DNA of 64,000 nucleotides. Source: an uncultured bacterium. Its GTDB lineage: Bacteria > Myxococcota_A > Polyangia > Polyangiales > Houyiibacteriaceae. The DNA lies in the NCBI GenBank assembly GCA_938024995.1, contig CALJDU010000034.1, positions 114,865 through 178,864 of the forward strand, in the 5' to 3' direction. The notes beneath the pieces are model-generated. The model saw only the letters and a list, made by a program, of their open reading frames with translations, ran no database searches and had not been told where the DNA came from. This document shows, one piece after another, positions 1 to 7,608 of this stretch (the stretch's first letter is position 1; the number at the start of each line of letters is the position of its first letter). The position numbers and the translations under genes were made by a program.

Positions 1-2
1 CG

Positions 3-2510
3 CTGGTCTCCTCATCGACGCGCTGGAACATCGAGGTCGCGGTCGCCGGGGATGATCTCGCCGCATCGCTCCTCGCCGGGAAGACGCCCGCGGTCGTCGT
101 GGCGGCGCTCGATGAGCTCGAGCAGTCGGTATTGGGCGACGCCCGCACCGATGAGTTCTTCCAGCGCTTGGGCTTGATCGTGGCCGATGATCTCGACGGC
201 TTCTTTGGCGTCGCCGAGATGCATCTCCATCTCGTGATGCGCCGTCTCTGGGCGCTGCTCGATCATCGGCACGACGCCCCGTACCCCCCCGTGTTGATCG
301 CGACGCTCGCGCCAGGACCCGACGTCGACGTTTGGGCGCGCCACATCCTCGCGGCGCCGCTTCGGGTGTTCGACGAGGACGCTGCGCCGCGGTCGGAGCG
401 GGTCATCGTGCGACAAGCGGACCTCGTTGACGGGCGAGGTCAGTCGCTCTCGCTTCGGGCCATCGCCGAGGCGTGTTCCGAAGCGAAGATCCCGTGGCAC
501 TTGCGCTTCGCTGGAGACGTCGCGCGACGTCGTCGCCCCGCGGAGCTGGAGCTGTCGCGGCTCCGTCGGCACCACGTCGACGATCCCAAGTTCGCGGAAG
601 TGGTCCTGATCGAGGGGCCTTTCTTTGAGGTCCGACGCGAGGTCTCGCGCTTGTGCCACGCGGGTCTCGCGGTCGAGGGGCCCGTCGTTCTCGTGATGGA
701 TCCACCGGCGGAAGAAGAGGTCGCCTTTCATGAAGAAGCGGTCGACGCGGAAGCGCGCGAGCTCTTGGCGTCCCTCCCGCGTTCGCTCCCGCTCGCCGAA
801 CCGGATCTGCTCCGTCAGCGACACTTCGACCGCGCCCTCGGCCGGGAGCAAGACGTGGAGGCGCTGCAGCGTCGCTTCGGGCGGGACTTCGTCGATCGAA
901 CCCTCGATCACCTGGACGAGCTCGGGAAGCTGAGCTTCCGAAAGGTGCACTACTTCGATCCGCGCGCCGACGACGCCCGCTCTCGATCATTGGTACGCGC
1001 GGTCGGGGAAGAGGGCATCGGCGAGCCCATCGATTCGCGCTGCGTTTCGGAAGCGGCCGATTGCATCGATCTCGTCGACACCGGGACGTCTGATGTCGTC
1101 GGCCGCTTGGATCGCGCCACCGCGATCGCGCATCTCCCGCCCGGCGCGGTCACCTTGTTGCCGACGGGCCGCTTCGTCATCCAAGCCGAGGAGAACGGCG
1201 CGCTCCCCGCCGAGCACGCGCCCGAGCCTCGGAAGACCGTGAGCCAACGCTTCGTGAGCGTCGAGCTCCCGGCGGACGTGGAGTGGTCCGAACGGCAGCT
1301 CGGTGGACGCCCAGTGCGGGTCGCGGTGAGTCGTGGAGTCGTCACCGAGACGCTTCTCGGCATGCGAACTTACGACCGCCTCGCGCAACTGGTGGAGCAG
1401 CGCGCCTACGAAGCGCCGCTCCGCGCGGAGTACGGGACGCAGCTCTGTTTGGTTCGCTGCGGGCTGCCGCGTGAGAACGCTTTTGCGCCGCTGGGCCGGG
1501 AAGGGCTGGCGGCGCTCGTCGCGGCGCTCCGTCTCGCGCTTCCCTCGTATCTGCGGGGAGGGCGCGGGCTCATCGACGTCGCGTCGGTGCCGCTCGAGGT
1601 GGGTCACGAAGCCTCCGCGCCCTACCTGGTCTTCTTTGATCGCACGCCTGGCGCGAGCGGGTTCGCGAACCATCTCTTTCAGCGCGGTTTGAAGGACGCC
1701 TTTCGCCTCGCGCGTCTCGTGTTGGAGCGACTGGTCGGCGAAGAGCGCGACCGATTGCGCAGCCTCTACTCGTTCGCGGAACAAGAGTCGCTCGACGCGC
1801 CGGAGGCGCTCCGCTTTCTCGACTACGCGCTTGACCCGGTCCTCGTCCGGCGCGCCGCGCGGCGACTTGGGCCGCGGAGCGCGTACACGGAGGGCGAGGG
1901 CACGGCGGGCGACCTCGGCCGCCTCTGGGTGTCGAAGACCGGGCGGACGGACGACCTGGTGTGGACGCGTCACGAGTTCTTCGCGCCCGCGCCGCTGCCG
2001 CCGCATACTCAGGAGGCGGGCCAGGTGTTCTTCGACTTCGCCGTCGAGCGGCGCGCGATCCTTCAGTCGATCCGCGCGGCCGCGGACGCGGGAGTTCCCC
2101 CGCGTCCGGTCGCGCCGCGTGACGCGAAGGAATGGTCCGCGACACACGCTCCGCTCGTGTCGACCGATGCGCTCACGCCCTTCGTCGCGACGCTCCAAGA
2201 GCTGACCGGTGACGGTTATGTGGACGCTGTGCTCCGCTTGGTCGCCGCGATCCCGACGTCGCAGAAGACGCTCTCCGCCACGCAACGCGCACCGCTCGCG
2301 GTGCTCTGTCGCCGCGTTGCCGACGCCGACGCGAAGGTAGTCTTGGCGGTCGCGCTCCTTCGCGGAGCAGCGAACCCGGAGGTCACCGTCGACGACGAAG
2401 GCGTGCTCCTGACCGTCACCATCGAGAGCGGGCGAGAGACGTTCGACCTCGCGCTCGGTCCCGCGCTGCACATCGCGACGCCACGGGGCGACCTCGCGGT
2501 TTTGAGCTGA
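3..2510 (+). CDS. DUF1998-type helicase-like protein, 5' end cut by window
   Basis: The frame is open from the first base, so the N-terminus lies outside the window; about 835 residues are visible. The order resembles MrfA-like DEAD/H helicases with a C-terminal DUF1998 domain. A motif II-like strand reads VADDLDGFFG, a motif III-like strand reads IATLAPG, a motif VI-like region reads RLCHAGLAVEG, and a later PPGAVTLLPTGRFVIQ segment matches the post-helicase domain. The DUF1998-like end contains YLVFFDRTPGASGFANHL. The expected DEAH, SAT and QRAGRAGR signatures are replaced, so I infer a helicase-fold protein that may not hydrolyse ATP. Walker A would lie upstream and is not visible. The gene may have partners off the left edge. 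The family call is fairly good; the loss of activity is inference. Confidence 0.6.
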   Translation: MVSSSTRWNIEVAVAGDDLAASLLAGKTPAVVVAALDELEQSVLGDARTDEFFQRLGLIVADDLDGFFGVAEMHLHLVMRRLWALLDHRHDAPYPPVLIATLAPGPDVDVWARHILAAPLRVFDEDAAPRSERVIVRQADLVDGRGQSLSLRAIAEACSEAKIPWHLRFAGDVARRRRPAELELSRLRRHHVDDPKFAEVVLIEGPFFEVRREVSRLCHAGLAVEGPVVLVMDPPAEEEVAFHEEAVDAEARELLASLPRSLPLAEPDLLRQRHFDRALGREQDVEALQRRFGRDFVDRTLDHLDELGKLSFRKVHYFDPRADDARSRSLVRAVGEEGIGEPIDSRCVSEAADCIDLVDTGTSDVVGRLDRATAIAHLPPGAVTLLPTGRFVIQAEENGALPAEHAPEPRKTVSQRFVSVELPADVEWSERQLGGRPVRVAVSRGVVTETLLGMRTYDRLAQLVEQRAYEAPLRAEYGTQLCLVRCGLPRENAFAPLGREGLAALVAALRLALPSYLRGGRGLIDVASVPLEVGHEASAPYLVFFDRTPGASGFANHLFQRGLKDAFRLARLVLERLVGEERDRLRSLYSFAEQESLDAPEALRFLDYALDPVLVRRAARRLGPRSAYTEGEGTAGDLGRLWVSKTGRTDDLVWTRHEFFAPAPLPPHTQEAGQVFFDFAVERRAILQSIRAAADAGVPPRPVAPRDAKEWSATHAPLVSTDALTPFVATLQELTGDGYVDAVLRLVAAIPTSQKTLSATQRAPLAVLCRRVADADAKVVLAVALLRGAANPEVTVDDEGVLLTVTIESGRETFDLALGPALHIATPRGDLAVLS

Positions 2511-2560
2511 CCAGACCCGTTGTAGCGGGTGTGCCCGGCATGCTGCTTTTGGATGTGTTT

Positions 2561-2725
2561 CGATGCTGCTGAAAGCATCGTGCTTTCTCGTGCTCGTGAA
2601 GCGTACGTTTTTACTCGGTTTTCTTCATGGTCTGCGTTTTGCAAAACAAGTCCCTCATCAGGTTCAGAAACTCTTACTGAACCCTGACGGGCCACCGCGC
2701 GGTTCTGTGGCTCTTTGTTCTTGTT
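2561..2725 (+). promoter_or_regulatory. Intergenic leader with three hairpins
   Basis: The gap of about 236 bases before the vWA gene is visibly poorer in G+C than its flanks and carries three dyads. CGATGCT and AGCATCG form a perfect 7-bp stem around a 6-nt loop (2561-2580). GGTTCAG and CTGAACC form another 7-bp stem around 9 nt (2661-2683). GCCAC and GTGGC (2691-2711) precede a T-rich run and could be a weak terminator or attenuator. The third hairpin sits just before the vWA ribosome-binding site. Whether it terminates the helicase transcript or regulates the vWA gene cannot be told from sequence. Confidence 0.4.
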
Positions 2726-2746
2726 CGCACTCAAGAAGGAAACGCC

Positions 2747-4168
2747 ATGTTCAAGAAGTCTCCCCGCCGTCCCCAAACCCGTCGATCCCGTCGTCGTACC
2801 CAGACCCTCCTCGCGGCGTTCGCCTGCGTCGGGCTGGCGTGCGGCGGGAGCGTCCTGCTCAACTCCGCCGAGCCGACAGAAGAAGAGACAACCGCGCGCA
2901 CGTCGGAGGCAGGCTCCGCGAGCGAAACGGCACCGAGTGCCGCGTTCCAGGCGCCTGGGATCGAGGGGGAGCTCGCGTTGTCGCAGAGCGAAGTGTTCGG
3001 CGCGGAACAGATCTTCGCGCGTTTACGCTTGCGCGGGACGGGCGCAGAAGACGTCTCCATGCCGACCGCGATTTCGGTGGTCTTGGACGTCTCCGGATCG
3101 ATGAGCGGAGGGAAGATCGCGCAGGCGAAGCGTTCGCTTCTGTCTTTGGTCGAGCGCATGGGAGACCAGGACCTGATCGCCGTGACCACCTACAGCGACG
3201 CGGCGGTGAGCGTGGTCCCGATGAGCCCCGTCCGGTCGGTCCGCGCGGCCTTTCCTCAGATCGTCGCCGGCATCACCGTGCGCGGCGGCACGAACATCCC
3301 GTCCGGCTTGAACGCGGGAGGCGACGCGCTCGCTACCGTCGGGGCCAACTTCGCGCGGCGCATCGTGCTCTTGTCAGACGGTGTCGACGGCTCGGGTCAA
3401 GCGCCATCGACGGTCGCGCGTGCGGTCCGCGCGCGCTCACGCGGCGCGGCCATCTCGTCTCTGGGGATCGGTACCGACTACGACGAGAACTTCCTCATGC
3501 AGATCGCGGACGCGGGGAACGGGAACTACGAGTTCTTGGCGACCCCGAGCCTGCTCGCCTCGTTCCTCGACAAAGAGCTGGCCTCGGCGCGCACGACCGC
3601 CGCGCGCGCATTGAACGTCGCGCTCTCGCTCCCGACAGGCGTCACCATCGCTCGCGTCTACGGCGCGGAGCACGTTGGAAACACGCTGTCCCTGGGGTCG
3701 CTCTCGAGCGGAGAGGATCGGCAGGTCGTGGTCGCGCTTCGCGCGGAGAAGCCGGATGGGGCGATCGGGGCACAGCTGAGCTTCCTCGGACCGGACGGAG
3801 ACACGCGCTCGGCCGCGGCCTCGATTCCGCTGGCGACCGCTACGTCGGTGGAGGCGGCGGTCGCCTCGCGCGACCTCGTCGTTCACGCCGAGACGCACGC
3901 CGTCGCGATCGACGCGCAGCAGCGCGAGGCCATTACGCAGTGGCGGAGCGGGAACGCGCGCGCCGCCGCGGCGCAGGCGATGGCGAACGCGGCGGCGCTG
4001 GAGCAGCTCGCGGAAGCGGCGCCCACCCCTGCGCTGCGCCGTCAGATCGCGGAGTACCAGCGAGACGCGACGACCTTTGGTCAGGTCAGCGCGATGTCGT
4101 CTCGAGGCGCCGCGTACGGCCTTAGCTCGAACGCGAGCCGTCGTCGTCGCGCGCGGAGCGCACGTTGA
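2747..4168 (+). CDS. von Willebrand factor A domain protein, exported, probably lipid-anchored
   Basis: This 473-residue protein starts with a very basic region (TRRSRRR), then a hydrophobic stretch ending VGLACGGS. That resembles a lipoprotein signal, though the residues before Cys32 are not the ideal lipobox. The vWA domain spans about residues 100-280. Its MIDAS motif is intact (LDVSGSMSGG), with a second metal-loop strand IVLLSDGVDGSG, so Mg-dependent ligand binding is expected. The C-terminal part is Ala-rich with a basic tail. The start has a GAAGGAA Shine-Dalgarno motif a few bases upstream. The stop overlaps the TTG start of the next, membrane-protein gene (TTGA), suggesting a coupled pair. 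Similar vWA proteins occur in YfbK-like families; the ligand is unknown. Confidence 0.75.
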   Translation: MFKKSPRRPQTRRSRRRTQTLLAAFACVGLACGGSVLLNSAEPTEEETTARTSEAGSASETAPSAAFQAPGIEGELALSQSEVFGAEQIFARLRLRGTGAEDVSMPTAISVVLDVSGSMSGGKIAQAKRSLLSLVERMGDQDLIAVTTYSDAAVSVVPMSPVRSVRAAFPQIVAGITVRGGTNIPSGLNAGGDALATVGANFARRIVLLSDGVDGSGQAPSTVARAVRARSRGAAISSLGIGTDYDENFLMQIADAGNGNYEFLATPSLLASFLDKELASARTTAARALNVALSLPTGVTIARVYGAEHVGNTLSLGSLSSGEDRQVVVALRAEKPDGAIGAQLSFLGPDGDTRSAAASIPLATATSVEAAVASRDLVVHAETHAVAIDAQQREAITQWRSGNARAAAAQAMANAAALEQLAEAAPTPALRRQIAEYQRDATTFGQVSAMSSRGAAYGLSSNASRRRRARSAR

Positions 4169-4956
4169 GCGCCGCGCTTCGGGCGATCCCGCTCTTGTTG
4201 TTGCCGGCGCTGGTCGTGCACGTGACCGACGCGCTCTCGCCGATGGTGGCGGGGCTCGTGATCGTCACGCTCTTCGTCGTCGCGACGGTCGCGCTCGAAG
4301 GCCTGGAGCCCACCTCGCTCATCCTCGGCGCCGCTGCCGGGGTGTGCGCCAGCACAGGAATGGGCGCGGCGACCGCGATAGGTCTCTCCTTGGTCTTCGC
4401 GACTCGCTCGTCCCGCGCGCGGTCGCTCGGGTCGGCGCTGTTGCTCTCGGGCTTCGGGTGCTTCGTGTCTGCGGCGGCGGTGACGTTGGTCGTGCGGTTC
4501 AGTCATGCGCCGACGCTGCCGCGCTGGACCGCGCTCGCGATGGCCTCGTTGATGCTCCTCGGGCCCCTCGTGTGGATCGTGGATGACCGGATCGCGGTCT
4601 CGCTCCGTCGGAGCGCGCGCGCGGTGGGCGGGGTCAGCCGCCGCGCCTTGCTCCGCGGTCTCGCGCTGCGCCGTCGTGAACAGCCGCTCCTCCCGCGCGC
4701 CTCGCGGCGCCAGCTCGAGAGCGCCTGGAGATCTTTTGCGCGGCTCGGGGAAGCGGCGGCGGACAATGACAAGCTCGGGGCGCAGCTCGCGCTTCACGCG
4801 CGGGCGCTCACCAACGCGCACCGCGCCGCGATGGACGTCTCCGCCTATCGGGCGGGCATCGGCGAGAGCGGGTTCACCATCGATGGTGATCTCTGCGCAG
4901 AGGCGAGCGCGCTGCGCGAGGTGACCCAAGCCGCGATGACCCAAGCCGCGATGTAG
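4165..4956 (+). CDS. Membrane protein of unknown function coupled to the vWA gene
   Basis: The first half of this 263-residue protein is hydrophobic, with roughly four predicted transmembrane segments between residues 5 and 140. The second half is soluble, Arg/Ala-rich and mostly helical in character. I recognise no family. The start is a TTG that overlaps the stop of the vWA gene by four bases, so translation is probably coupled and the product may anchor or partner the vWA protein. The end shows a small tandem duplication (VTQAAMTQAAM), encoded by a 15-bp repeat just before the stop. It converges on the HupE-like gene with only seven bases between stops, and no terminator hairpin is visible there. 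Confidence 0.6.
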   Translation: MSAALRAIPLLLLPALVVHVTDALSPMVAGLVIVTLFVVATVALEGLEPTSLILGAAAGVCASTGMGAATAIGLSLVFATRSSRARSLGSALLLSGFGCFVSAAAVTLVVRFSHAPTLPRWTALAMASLMLLGPLVWIVDDRIAVSLRRSARAVGGVSRRALLRGLALRRREQPLLPRASRRQLESAWRSFARLGEAAADNDKLGAQLALHARALTNAHRAAMDVSAYRAGIGESGFTIDGDLCAEASALREVTQAAMTQAAM

Positions 4957-4963
4957 CCGCGGC

Positions 4964-5920
4964 TCAAACGGCGATTCGTTCCAAGAGGAAGAACACCCCG
5001 AGGATCCCGATCGGGTAAGGGAGCGCCCGCGTGAAAACGCGCGGCGCTTCTTTGCTCACGCGAGCCAGCAAGAGCGCGACCACGGCGAGCGCCAAAACGA
5101 AGGCGAGCTGACCAAGCTCCACCCCGACGTTGAACCCGAAGAGGGCGAGCGGCGTGTACCCCCCGAGCTCCTTGAGCGCACCCGCGAAACCGAAGCCGTG
5201 GAGCAGCCCGAAGAGACCCGCGATGAGATAGGTGCGCTCTCGGGTAAGGGTCGGTCGATCTTTGTGCGCGAGCTCGAGGGCGACGATGATCAGAGAGAGC
5301 GCGATGCATGCCTCGACCGGTCGCGGGGGGAGCGAGAAGGACAAGAGCGCGGACGCCCCGAGCGTCACGCTGTGCCCGAGCGTGAACGCGGTGATGCTCG
5401 CGAGGAGCGCGCGGAAGCTCTTTCGTTCCCACGCGAAGAGGGCGAGCGCCATCACGAAGAGCAGATGATCGAACCCCGTCGCGATGTGTTCGATGCCGAG
5501 TCGAACATAGGGAATCAAGCCGAGCTCGGAGTCGACCAAGTTGATGGTGGGATGCCGGGCGGTGAGCAAGCGCGGGTCTTCGTCTTCGAGGTGCAAGAGC
5601 ACCTGCGCGTCGTCCGCGATGTCGGCGATCCCGAACTCGCCGACCAGGCCGTCCTCGCACCGAACCGGGACGCGGAGCCGAACACCGTTGCGGGTCGGCT
5701 GGCGTGACGGCGCTCCGGCCTGGCAGGCGTCTGGGAACACCAAGGACGCGGAGGTGGGCGCGCTCTCGTCCCCCGAGTACCGCAGCTGCAAGACGAACTC
5801 GGTCTCCGAAAGCGCGTCGATCTGCAGGACGCCAAAGCTCAGCGGGTGGGCGTTTCCAAGTGACGGGAAGAGGAGGACGGTCGCGACGCTGATGCCAACG
5901 CACGTGAGGAACCACCGCAC
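4964..5920 (-). CDS. HupE/UreJ-like membrane protein
   Basis: This 318-residue protein has an N-terminal signal or membrane segment (1-24) and an extracytoplasmic beta-rich region (about 25-140). A membrane domain of about six helices follows, containing IATGFDHLLFVMALALF and LFGLLHGFGFAGALKELG. These His/Asp/Gly-rich signatures are typical of the HupE/UreJ family, which includes nickel/cobalt transport proteins of hydrogenase and urease clusters. No hydrogenase or urease gene is visible here, so the metal role is inferred only from the family. The GTG start overlaps the stop of the upstream parvulin gene by one base (TAGTG). Together with the crotonase gene this makes a three-gene reverse-strand operon. 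Confidence 0.8.
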   Translation of the reverse strand: MRWFLTCVGISVATVLLFPSLGNAHPLSFGVLQIDALSETEFVLQLRYSGDESAPTSASLVFPDACQAGAPSRQPTRNGVRLRVPVRCEDGLVGEFGIADIADDAQVLLHLEDEDPRLLTARHPTINLVDSELGLIPYVRLGIEHIATGFDHLLFVMALALFAWERKSFRALLASITAFTLGHSVTLGASALLSFSLPPRPVEACIALSLIIVALELAHKDRPTLTRERTYLIAGLFGLLHGFGFAGALKELGGYTPLALFGFNVGVELGQLAFVLALAVVALLLARVSKEAPRVFTRALPYPIGILGVFFLLERIAV

Positions 5921-6696
5921 TACTCGGCTCCGCGCGAGAGCTCGTACTTCGTGATCAGCGCGGCCGCGGCTTCTTCATACGCCGCTTCGGCGCGCTCTCG
6001 TCGGAGGTCTCGCCGCGTCTCTCGTTTCGCCTCATCAAACGTCAGCGGACGACTCGGGACTCTTTCGGTCACGCGGACGCGGTGCCATCCGAAGCTGCTC
6101 TCGATCGGTTCGCTGGCCTGGTCGACCTCGAGCGCGCCGACCGAGCTGGCGAAGCGCGGGCCGTAGTAGTCCGCGAGGGTGCGCGTGAGGGCGCCTTCGA
6201 TCTGTCTACCGCGGGGGAAAGGATCCCCTTCATCATCCAGGTCGGCCGCGCGGCGTTCTGCAGACGGATCAGCGCGGCGAAAGAACGCATGCTCGAACGT
6301 CGTCGTGCCGTCGCGCGTGTATTGGTCGCGATGCGCGTCGTAGTACGCGCGGAGCTCTTCGTCGGTCGGTGGCTCCGGCTCGGAGAGGCCGCGCAGCAGG
6401 AGCTCCATCTTTTGGATCAGGCGTCGCCTCACGATCGCGTCTCCTTGATCCAGCCCGAGGCTCTGCGCTTCCCGCACGAGCGCTTCTTCTCGGAGGTAGG
6501 CCGCGCTAACATCGTCTGCGCTGACATCTCGCCCGGTGCGCTGTCGATGCAGCGACCGCAGCTCTTCGATCATCGCGGGCCCAAGGTCGACCTGGGTGCG
6601 ACGATCAGGCGCTTCCTCGGTTCCGCGTAGCGCGAAGAAGAGAGCGCCGCCGAGAATGACGAACCAGAGCAGCGGTTCTGACAGGGCGCGCTTCAC
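5920..6696 (-). CDS. Membrane-anchored parvulin-type peptidyl-prolyl isomerase
   Basis: Residues about 8-24 of this 258-residue protein (LLWFVILGGALFFALRG) form one membrane anchor. A SurA/PrsA-like helical region follows (about 35-125), including a TDEELRAYYDAHRDQY signature. A short parvulin-like domain follows, with GALEV and ESSFGWHRVRVTERVPSRPLTFDEAK, the usual C-terminal strands of PpiC-type domains. It probably acts as an envelope folding factor facing the periplasm. Its start overlaps the crotonase stop by four bases (ATGA), and its stop overlaps the HupE-like start. A dedicated chaperone for the HupE-like extracytoplasmic domain is a plausible inference from this coupling, not shown by sequence. 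Confidence 0.72.
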   Translation of the reverse strand: MKRALSEPLLWFVILGGALFFALRGTEEAPDRRTQVDLGPAMIEELRSLHRQRTGRDVSADDVSAAYLREEALVREAQSLGLDQGDAIVRRRLIQKMELLLRGLSEPEPPTDEELRAYYDAHRDQYTRDGTTTFEHAFFRRADPSAERRAADLDDEGDPFPRGRQIEGALTRTLADYYGPRFASSVGALEVDQASEPIESSFGWHRVRVTERVPSRPLTFDEAKRETRRDLRRERAEAAYEEAAAALITKYELSRGAE

Positions 6697-7469
6697 TGGC
6701 CCGTGAACACCGCTTCACGCCGCTCCAGAAAGGACCGGAGCCCTTCGGCTGCGTCGTCGGTCTCCATCAACGATCGCGCCTGCGCCAAGAGGTGTTCGCG
6801 GGCAGCGGCTTCACCTTCCAGCATCGTCGTGCGGGAGGAGGCGAGGGTGGCCTGAACGCCCAGAGGCGCGCGCTTGGCGATCGTCTGCGCGAGCTCGAGG
6901 GCGCGCGGTCTCAGCGACTCAGGCGTCGTGACCTCTTGGACCAAACCGATGCGATGTGCCTCCGCGGCGTCAAAGATGTCACCGGTTAGCAACCACTTCA
7001 TCGCGTTGCCCCAGCCCGCGACCTGCGGCAGCCGAATGGTCGCGCCGCCGAACGGAAAGATGCCGCGACAGATCTCGATCTGACCGAAGCGCGTTCCCTC
7101 CGCGGCGAGGCGCACATCCGCCGCGAGGAGGAGCTCGATGCCGATCGTGAGACACCAGCCTTGAACCGCCATCAGCAGCGGCTTTGTGCGCGCGCGCCCA
7201 TGAAGCGAGAGCGGATCCACGGAACCTTTCGGGAAGAGGGGGGCTCCGTTCTTGACCGCGGGTCCCACTTCTCCCAGGTCCAGCCCGGCGGTGAAATGGT
7301 CGCCGTTCGCCGTCAGGAGAGCACAGCGAAGCGAGTCGTCCTCTTCAAAGGTCGTCATCGCGATCGAGAGCTCGTTGAGCATCGCCAAGTCGAAGGCGTT
7401 GTGTTTCTCAGCGCGGTTCAGCGTGATCTCGAAGACGTGCCCGTGCGTGGTGGTCTCGACTCGTTCCAT
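6693..7469 (-). CDS. Enoyl-CoA hydratase/isomerase (crotonase) family protein
   Basis: The protein has 258 residues from the ATG chosen here. A TTG twelve codons further upstream also keeps the frame open but would add a Cys-rich stub not seen in the family. Crotonase signatures are clear: LNRAEKHNAFDLAML near the start, oxyanion-hole loops GDHFTAGLDL and CLTIGIELLLAADVRLA, then FGQIEICRGIFPFGGA and GLVQEVTTPESLRPRA. The Glu in the EICRG region may be catalytic. It would act on CoA thioesters in fatty-acid or related metabolism; the substrate cannot be assigned. It is first in a coupled operon with the parvulin and HupE-like genes, an odd combination metabolically. Confidence 0.82.
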   Translation of the reverse strand: MERVETTTHGHVFEITLNRAEKHNAFDLAMLNELSIAMTTFEEDDSLRCALLTANGDHFTAGLDLGEVGPAVKNGAPLFPKGSVDPLSLHGRARTKPLLMAVQGWCLTIGIELLLAADVRLAAEGTRFGQIEICRGIFPFGGATIRLPQVAGWGNAMKWLLTGDIFDAAEAHRIGLVQEVTTPESLRPRALELAQTIAKRAPLGVQATLASSRTTMLEGEAAAREHLLAQARSLMETDDAAEGLRSFLERREAVFTGQ

Positions 7470-7544
7470 GTCGCAGTTCTCGCACGTGACACCTGCAAGC
7501 AACAACCTCAGTTGAGTGGTGTGAGTAAACCGACCTGCGCGCCG

Positions 7545-7560
7545 GTGACCTCTCTGTCAC
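7545..7560. promoter_or_regulatory. Inverted repeat in divergent promoter region
   Basis: GTGAC and GTCAC arms separated by six bases lie in the 139-base gap between the divergent crotonase operon and the first SRCR lipoprotein gene. The position suits an operator or a short hairpin in one of the two leaders. No convincing sigma-70 or sigma-54 promoter could be fixed by eye. Confidence 0.25.
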
Positions 7561-7608
7561 GGTGCCGCGTTCGTCCGTTGGGGGCGATATTGGAGAGATG
7601 GAATTAGA

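Noticed and set aside
987..2471. Long reverse-strand frame inside the helicase-like gene
   Set aside because: Composition is Arg/Glu-rich noise typical of antisense frames in GC-rich DNA; the forward frame continues the same family from base 3.
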